This document shows, in pieces, positions 36,779 through 40,063 of a stretch of 40,063 nucleotides of DNA; position 1 is the first letter of the stretch, and the number at the start of each line of letters is the position of its first letter. Source of the DNA: an uncultured SAR324 cluster bacterium (GTDB lineage Bacteria > SAR324 > NAC60-12); the NCBI GenBank assembly GCA_902590435.1, contig CACIWU010000008.1:1-40063 (forward strand). The letters run 5' to 3'. A program made the translations under genes and the position numbers. A model generated the notes under the pieces. The model made no database searches and was not told the DNA's origin. It saw nothing but the letters and a program-made list of their open reading frames with translations.

Positions 36779-37863
36779 GTCACCCAAAATTTTTCTCAGG
36801 ATTAACTAAACCTACTCAAAAAAACATAAAGCTTTTTCTAGATGAAGAAGTTTATGCCATATCTAATGAAGAAGCGATCTCAAGGGAATTGACTATGGTT
36901 GATGTTAGAACTCAAGAAGAATTTAATAATGGAAGAATACCAAATGCACTTAATTATCCTATTTTTGATAATCTTGAACGTTCTGAAATTGGAAAAATAT
37001 ATAAAAATTTAGGGAAGGAAAATGCTATTAATAAAGGACTAGATTTTTTTCAACCTAAACTTAATAAGTTTTTATTGTCGCTATCGAGCATGAAATCGGA
37101 ACATCTAGTTGTTTATTGTGCAAGAGGCGGAATGAGGTCGAAAGCTATTGCGAGTCTTTTGTATAAAAATGGATTTTCTGTTTCCCAAATGAAAGGAGGC
37201 TATAAAGGATTTAGAAGATTTGTTCTCCAACAACTTAAGAAACCAATTCCACCTCTTATTGTGTTACATGGCAAAACGGGCGTTGGTAAGACATTGCTTC
37301 TAAAAAAACTTCCAAATCATTTGGATTTAGAAGGTTTAGCGCAACATCGCAGTTCTTTGTTTGGTGCCATTTATAAAACTCCAAATAATCAAAAAAATTT
37401 TGAAGCATTTTTGGTTCAAAGATTGAAAGAATTAGACAGCAAGTCTCCTGTTTTTATAGAAGGAGAAAGCCGGAAAGTTGGGAATGTTTTTATTCCAGAA
37501 GAGTTAGCAAATGCTATGAAAAAAGGAATATTATTATTGATGAATGCATCAATTGAAACTAGGGTTAGCCGTATAGTAAAAGAATATCAAATTCGTGATG
37601 CAGAAACTTTTTTAAAAATAGAAAAAATTTTAGTGTCACTTAAGCAGTCTATGGGCATATCAAAGACAGAAAAAATGCGTTGTTGGTTAAAAAATGGTGA
37701 TATAGAAAACATTGTTCATATGCTTTTAGTAGATTACTATGATCCACGTTATTACTACTCTATGAAAAAATATAAGTTTGTAATTAAAATTTCTACAGAA
37801 GACTTGGATCAAGCAGCAAATGACTTAATTGATTTTAGAAAAAAGTTAATTCTAAATAAGTAA
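36775..37863 (+). CDS. mnmH: tRNA 2-selenouridine/geranyl-2-thiouridine synthase
   Basis: The 362-aa protein (MnmH/SelU/YbbB) has an N-terminal rhodanese domain ([20 protein letters not shown] at 41-60; active CARGGMRS with Cys115) and a C-terminal P-loop domain (GKTGVGKT, 166-173; [13 protein letters not shown]). It replaces sulfur by selenium, via a geranylated intermediate, in the wobble 2-thiouridine of certain tRNAs. It implies that selenophosphate (SelD) is made elsewhere in the genome. It overlaps recA by 4 bp, suggesting translational coupling. The N-terminus extends nearly 20 residues beyond the E. coli form. Confidence 0.93.
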   Translation: MSHPKFFSGLTKPTQKNIKLFLDEEVYAISNEEAISRELTMVDVRTQEEFNNGRIPNALNYPIFDNLERSEIGKIYKNLGKENAINKGLDFFQPKLNKFLLSLSSMKSEHLVVYCARGGMRSKAIASLLYKNGFSVSQMKGGYKGFRRFVLQQLKKPIPPLIVLHGKTGVGKTLLLKKLPNHLDLEGLAQHRSSLFGAIYKTPNNQKNFEAFLVQRLKELDSKSPVFIEGESRKVGNVFIPEELANAMKKGILLLMNASIETRVSRIVKEYQIRDAETFLKIEKILVSLKQSMGISKTEKMRCWLKNGDIENIVHMLLVDYYDPRYYYSMKKYKFVIKISTEDLDQAANDLIDFRKKLILNK

Positions 37864-37903
37864 AAATATTTTTTTCCAAAAATTGTGAAAGAATTTTTTC
37901 AAA

Positions 37904-40063
37904 ATGAGAAAATTTCTACTACCCTTTCTTTTTATATTATTTATTTTAGTCTTAAAAGAGGCTAGTGGAAATAAAATAAGTAAAAATGATTTTTTTGAAA
38001 TAAAGACAAAATTTGGCTCATTTTCATTATCCATTTCTAATCTGAGATTACCGGAAATAAAAAAAGTACCACTTGTAACGGTTTCTGAATCTATTTTACC
38101 TCAGCTTCCAGATTGGCTTGATTCTCGTTATATTCCAGAAAAGCCTAGCTGGTTGGATAAAGCAGGGAAATTCTATAAGGAGGGTATTGAAAATTTATTT
38201 CTTGGGGAATTAAATATTTCACTCAAGAGATTTCAAGCAGTATTAGACGAATACCCTGAAAATAAATGGTTTTATGCATCTTGGTTTTGGCATGGACAAG
38301 TTTTGGCTAAGCAGAAAAAATTCTTACAAGCGGAAAAATCTCTTATTATTTTTCTAGAAGTACTTGAATCTGGAAATAGCTTTGAACACTTTTCAGAGTA
38401 TAAGGACTTTAGTATTTATACATTAGTTTGGCTTGCCTTAAAGAATAGAAAATACGAAGAAGCACTTTCGTTGATTGAAAAATTTGAAACTGAAATTAGC
38501 GGGAAGAAATTACAAAATCGACTTCATTATTTAAAATATTTAACTTATCAAAAGTTAAATAAAAAAAGTGATTTTATTTTTACTTTGCTTGAATACGGTA
38601 CTCAAAAGTTTCCATTTAACTTTGAACATATAGTAAGGTTGGCGGAACATTATTATGAGGAAAAAAGATGGCAGGATTTGTCAAAATTAGTGACAGCTCA
38701 ATCTTCTAATTCATCTTTTTACAATGATCCGCAAATGGAATATTTTTTTTGGTTAGGATTTGTGTCTGAAATAAACATGAAAAAATGGTTCAAAGCCAGA
38801 AAAAAACTTAGTCTCTTAGAAAAATTAGGTGTAAGAAATAGGGATACTCTTGCTATAGCATTTTATAAACTCTATATAGAGGAGAAAAACTATTATAGTG
38901 CTTGGATGAAATGGACTGAAATTGAGGATGATATTTTGCGGGAGCAATTATTAAGAGAATTGATGCATATTGCTATAAAAAATGATGATTTTAAATTTTT
39001 ACAAAATAAATTGCCTGAGCTTAAGTCTGTGGTTAAATATTGGAGAAATTGGCAGGGTGAGTTGGAACTAATATATGCCTATCTATTTTTGCACTTGAAT
39101 CAAAGAAAAAAAGCTAAACAATGGCTTCAATGGTCTCTAAATCATTCACTTGGAATGGGAACTGAGAAACAGTATAATGTTGTCCATGAAGAAAGTATTT
39201 TTCTTATGTCAGTGTTACAGTTAATCTCATATGAATACAAGAAATCATTTATGAACTTGAAAAAATTGCTCGAAGACTATCCCAGTTCGGCCAGGCTTTC
39301 AGAGTATTATTTTTGGTACGGTGTTATGCTGTATGAACTAGAAAAAAGACATTTGGATGCAATTATGGCAATTCGTCAAGTAGACCAAGAAGGTGAGCGT
39401 GATGATGACCGTTTGTATCTACTTGGCAAGATAAATCATGATCAAAAGAAATGGCGCTCTGCAATCTTTTCTTTTATATCCTTAAAAAAGAAGTATCCAG
39501 ACTCAAGATTTATTGAAGCGAGTCTTTTTTTGAAATCTGAGGCATATTTTCAACAAAAAAGATATAATTCTGGTTTGGAAACTATAAACGAATTAGAAAC
39601 AAAATTTTCACCATTAAAAAACCCTATAAGAGTTATACATTTGAAGGTGCGAATTCTACTTGCATTAAAGAAATATGAGAAGGCTGACGATGTACTTAGA
39701 CGCAGAATTTCTTTTCAAGCGGATCTTTCTTTAATAAGACTTAGAGTCGAAGTTTTGAAGTACATTAAAGACCCCAAGAGGATCTTATCAGTGACTGGGG
39801 AAGGGTTAGGAATTTCAACTAGTGAAGATGAGGGCTTTCTTTATTTTCATAGAGCAAATGCTCTCTATGAAATGCAAAAATATCAAGAGGCTGATGCTTA
39901 CTATAATTTAGCTTTAAAGAATCCTCCTCAGGATGCAAAACGCTTTATTAGTTATCGAATTTTAAAAATTCAGTATGAGTTAGGAAGAATTTCTGAAATG
40001 TTAAAGAACTTAGAAAAATTTTTAAAACTTAATAATGAGGATGATTATAGTAACGAAATTTTA
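37904..40063 (+). CDS. Large exported TPR-repeat protein, 3' end outside the window
   Basis: From ATG 37904 the frame stays open for 720 codons to the right edge, so the gene is incomplete. The first 22 residues (MRKFLLPFLFILFILVLKE) look like a signal peptide. From about residue 87 there are many degenerate tetratricopeptide-like helical pairs, e.g. AGKFYKEGIENLFLGELNIS, LARWQ-type KWRSAIFSFISLKKKYPDS and LYEMQKYQEADAYYNLALKN. It is thus probably a periplasmic or outer-membrane-linked scaffold that binds other proteins. It starts 40 bp after mnmH. The partner and process are unknown. Confidence 0.8.
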   Translation, partial: MRKFLLPFLFILFILVLKEASGNKISKNDFFEIKTKFGSFSLSISNLRLPEIKKVPLVTVSESILPQLPDWLDSRYIPEKPSWLDKAGKFYKEGIENLFLGELNISLKRFQAVLDEYPENKWFYASWFWHGQVLAKQKKFLQAEKSLIIFLEVLESGNSFEHFSEYKDFSIYTLVWLALKNRKYEEALSLIEKFETEISGKKLQNRLHYLKYLTYQKLNKKSDFIFTLLEYGTQKFPFNFEHIVRLAEHYYEEKRWQDLSKLVTAQSSNSSFYNDPQMEYFFWLGFVSEINMKKWFKARKKLSLLEKLGVRNRDTLAIAFYKLYIEEKNYYSAWMKWTEIEDDILREQLLRELMHIAIKNDDFKFLQNKLPELKSVVKYWRNWQGELELIYAYLFLHLNQRKKAKQWLQWSLNHSLGMGTEKQYNVVHEESIFLMSVLQLISYEYKKSFMNLKKLLEDYPSSARLSEYYFWYGVMLYELEKRHLDAIMAIRQVDQEGERDDDRLYLLGKINHDQKKWRSAIFSFISLKKKYPDSRFIEASLFLKSEAYFQQKRYNSGLETINELETKFSPLKNPIRVIHLKVRILLALKKYEKADDVLRRRISFQADLSLIRLRVEVLKYIKDPKRILSVTGEGLGISTSEDEGFLYFHRANALYEMQKYQEADAYYNLALKNPPQDAKRFISYRILKIQYELGRISEMLKNLEKFLKLNNEDDYSNEIL

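Overview
The window is very AT-rich (visibly around 30% GC), densely coding, and carries only chromosomal-type genes. The organism is Gram-negative: it has ADP-heptose synthesis (HldE), a heptosyltransferase-family GT9 enzyme, secreted beta-barrel-like proteins and lipoproteins. GyrB is 799 aa and contains the long insertion typical of proteobacterial-type enzymes. A FliN-like protein and a PilZ protein suggest motility or c-di-GMP signalling. I would guess a marine, streamlined, deltaproteobacteria-like lineage (for example SAR324-like), but no rRNA gene is present and the assignment is weak.

Layout. 0.1-1 kb: a homocysteine S-methyltransferase-like gene (+). 1.2-7.2 kb (-): a lipoprotein, a decayed copy of its C-terminus, a small membrane protein, a decayed penicillin-acylase-family gene, a membrane PilZ protein, prephenate dehydratase, ribosomal protein L28 and a short topoisomerase IV A subunit. 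7.2-8.7 kb: a gene-poor stretch that holds four small genes: a 35-aa cationic peptide with its own promoter and terminator (-), a 59-aa ribbon-helix-helix regulator divergent from it (+), and two small membrane proteins (-). 8.7-10.6 kb (-): fliN-like, GT9 glycosyltransferase and DUF4254. 10.8-16.1 kb (+): a 42-aa basic peptide coupled to an N-terminally extended exonuclease III, a small membrane protein, four tandem paralogous secreted beta-barrel-like proteins and a phosphopantetheinyl transferase. 16.06-16.35 kb: an AT-rich intergenic region with DnaA-box-like 9-mers and a DnaA-trio-like run, a candidate replication origin. 16.3-22.4 kb (+): dnaN, recF, gyrB, der, with no dnaA beside them. 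22.5-28.0 kb (-): a tightly packed series read in the order SPL-like radical SAM, Lon N-domain protein, DsbA-like thioredoxin, hldE, archaeal-type SHMT. 28.3-35.4 kb (-): ribF, U32-like protein, ABC ATPase, coiled-coil membrane protein, smpB, CCA-adding enzyme, UDP-glucuronate decarboxylase. 35.7-40.06 kb (+): recA overlapped by mnmH, then a large secreted TPR protein that runs off the right edge.

The genes cover replication and repair (dnaN, recF, gyrB, parC, recA, exonuclease III), ribosome and tRNA function (rpmB, smpB, cca, mnmH, der) and envelope building (hldE, GT9, UXS, barrels). The main items for follow-up are the candidate origin, the small divergent RHH/peptide locus, the barrel array, and several enzymes with changed catalytic residues (homocysteine methyltransferase, HldE, SPL-like). 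I saw no rRNA, tRNA, CRISPR array or intact mobile element.
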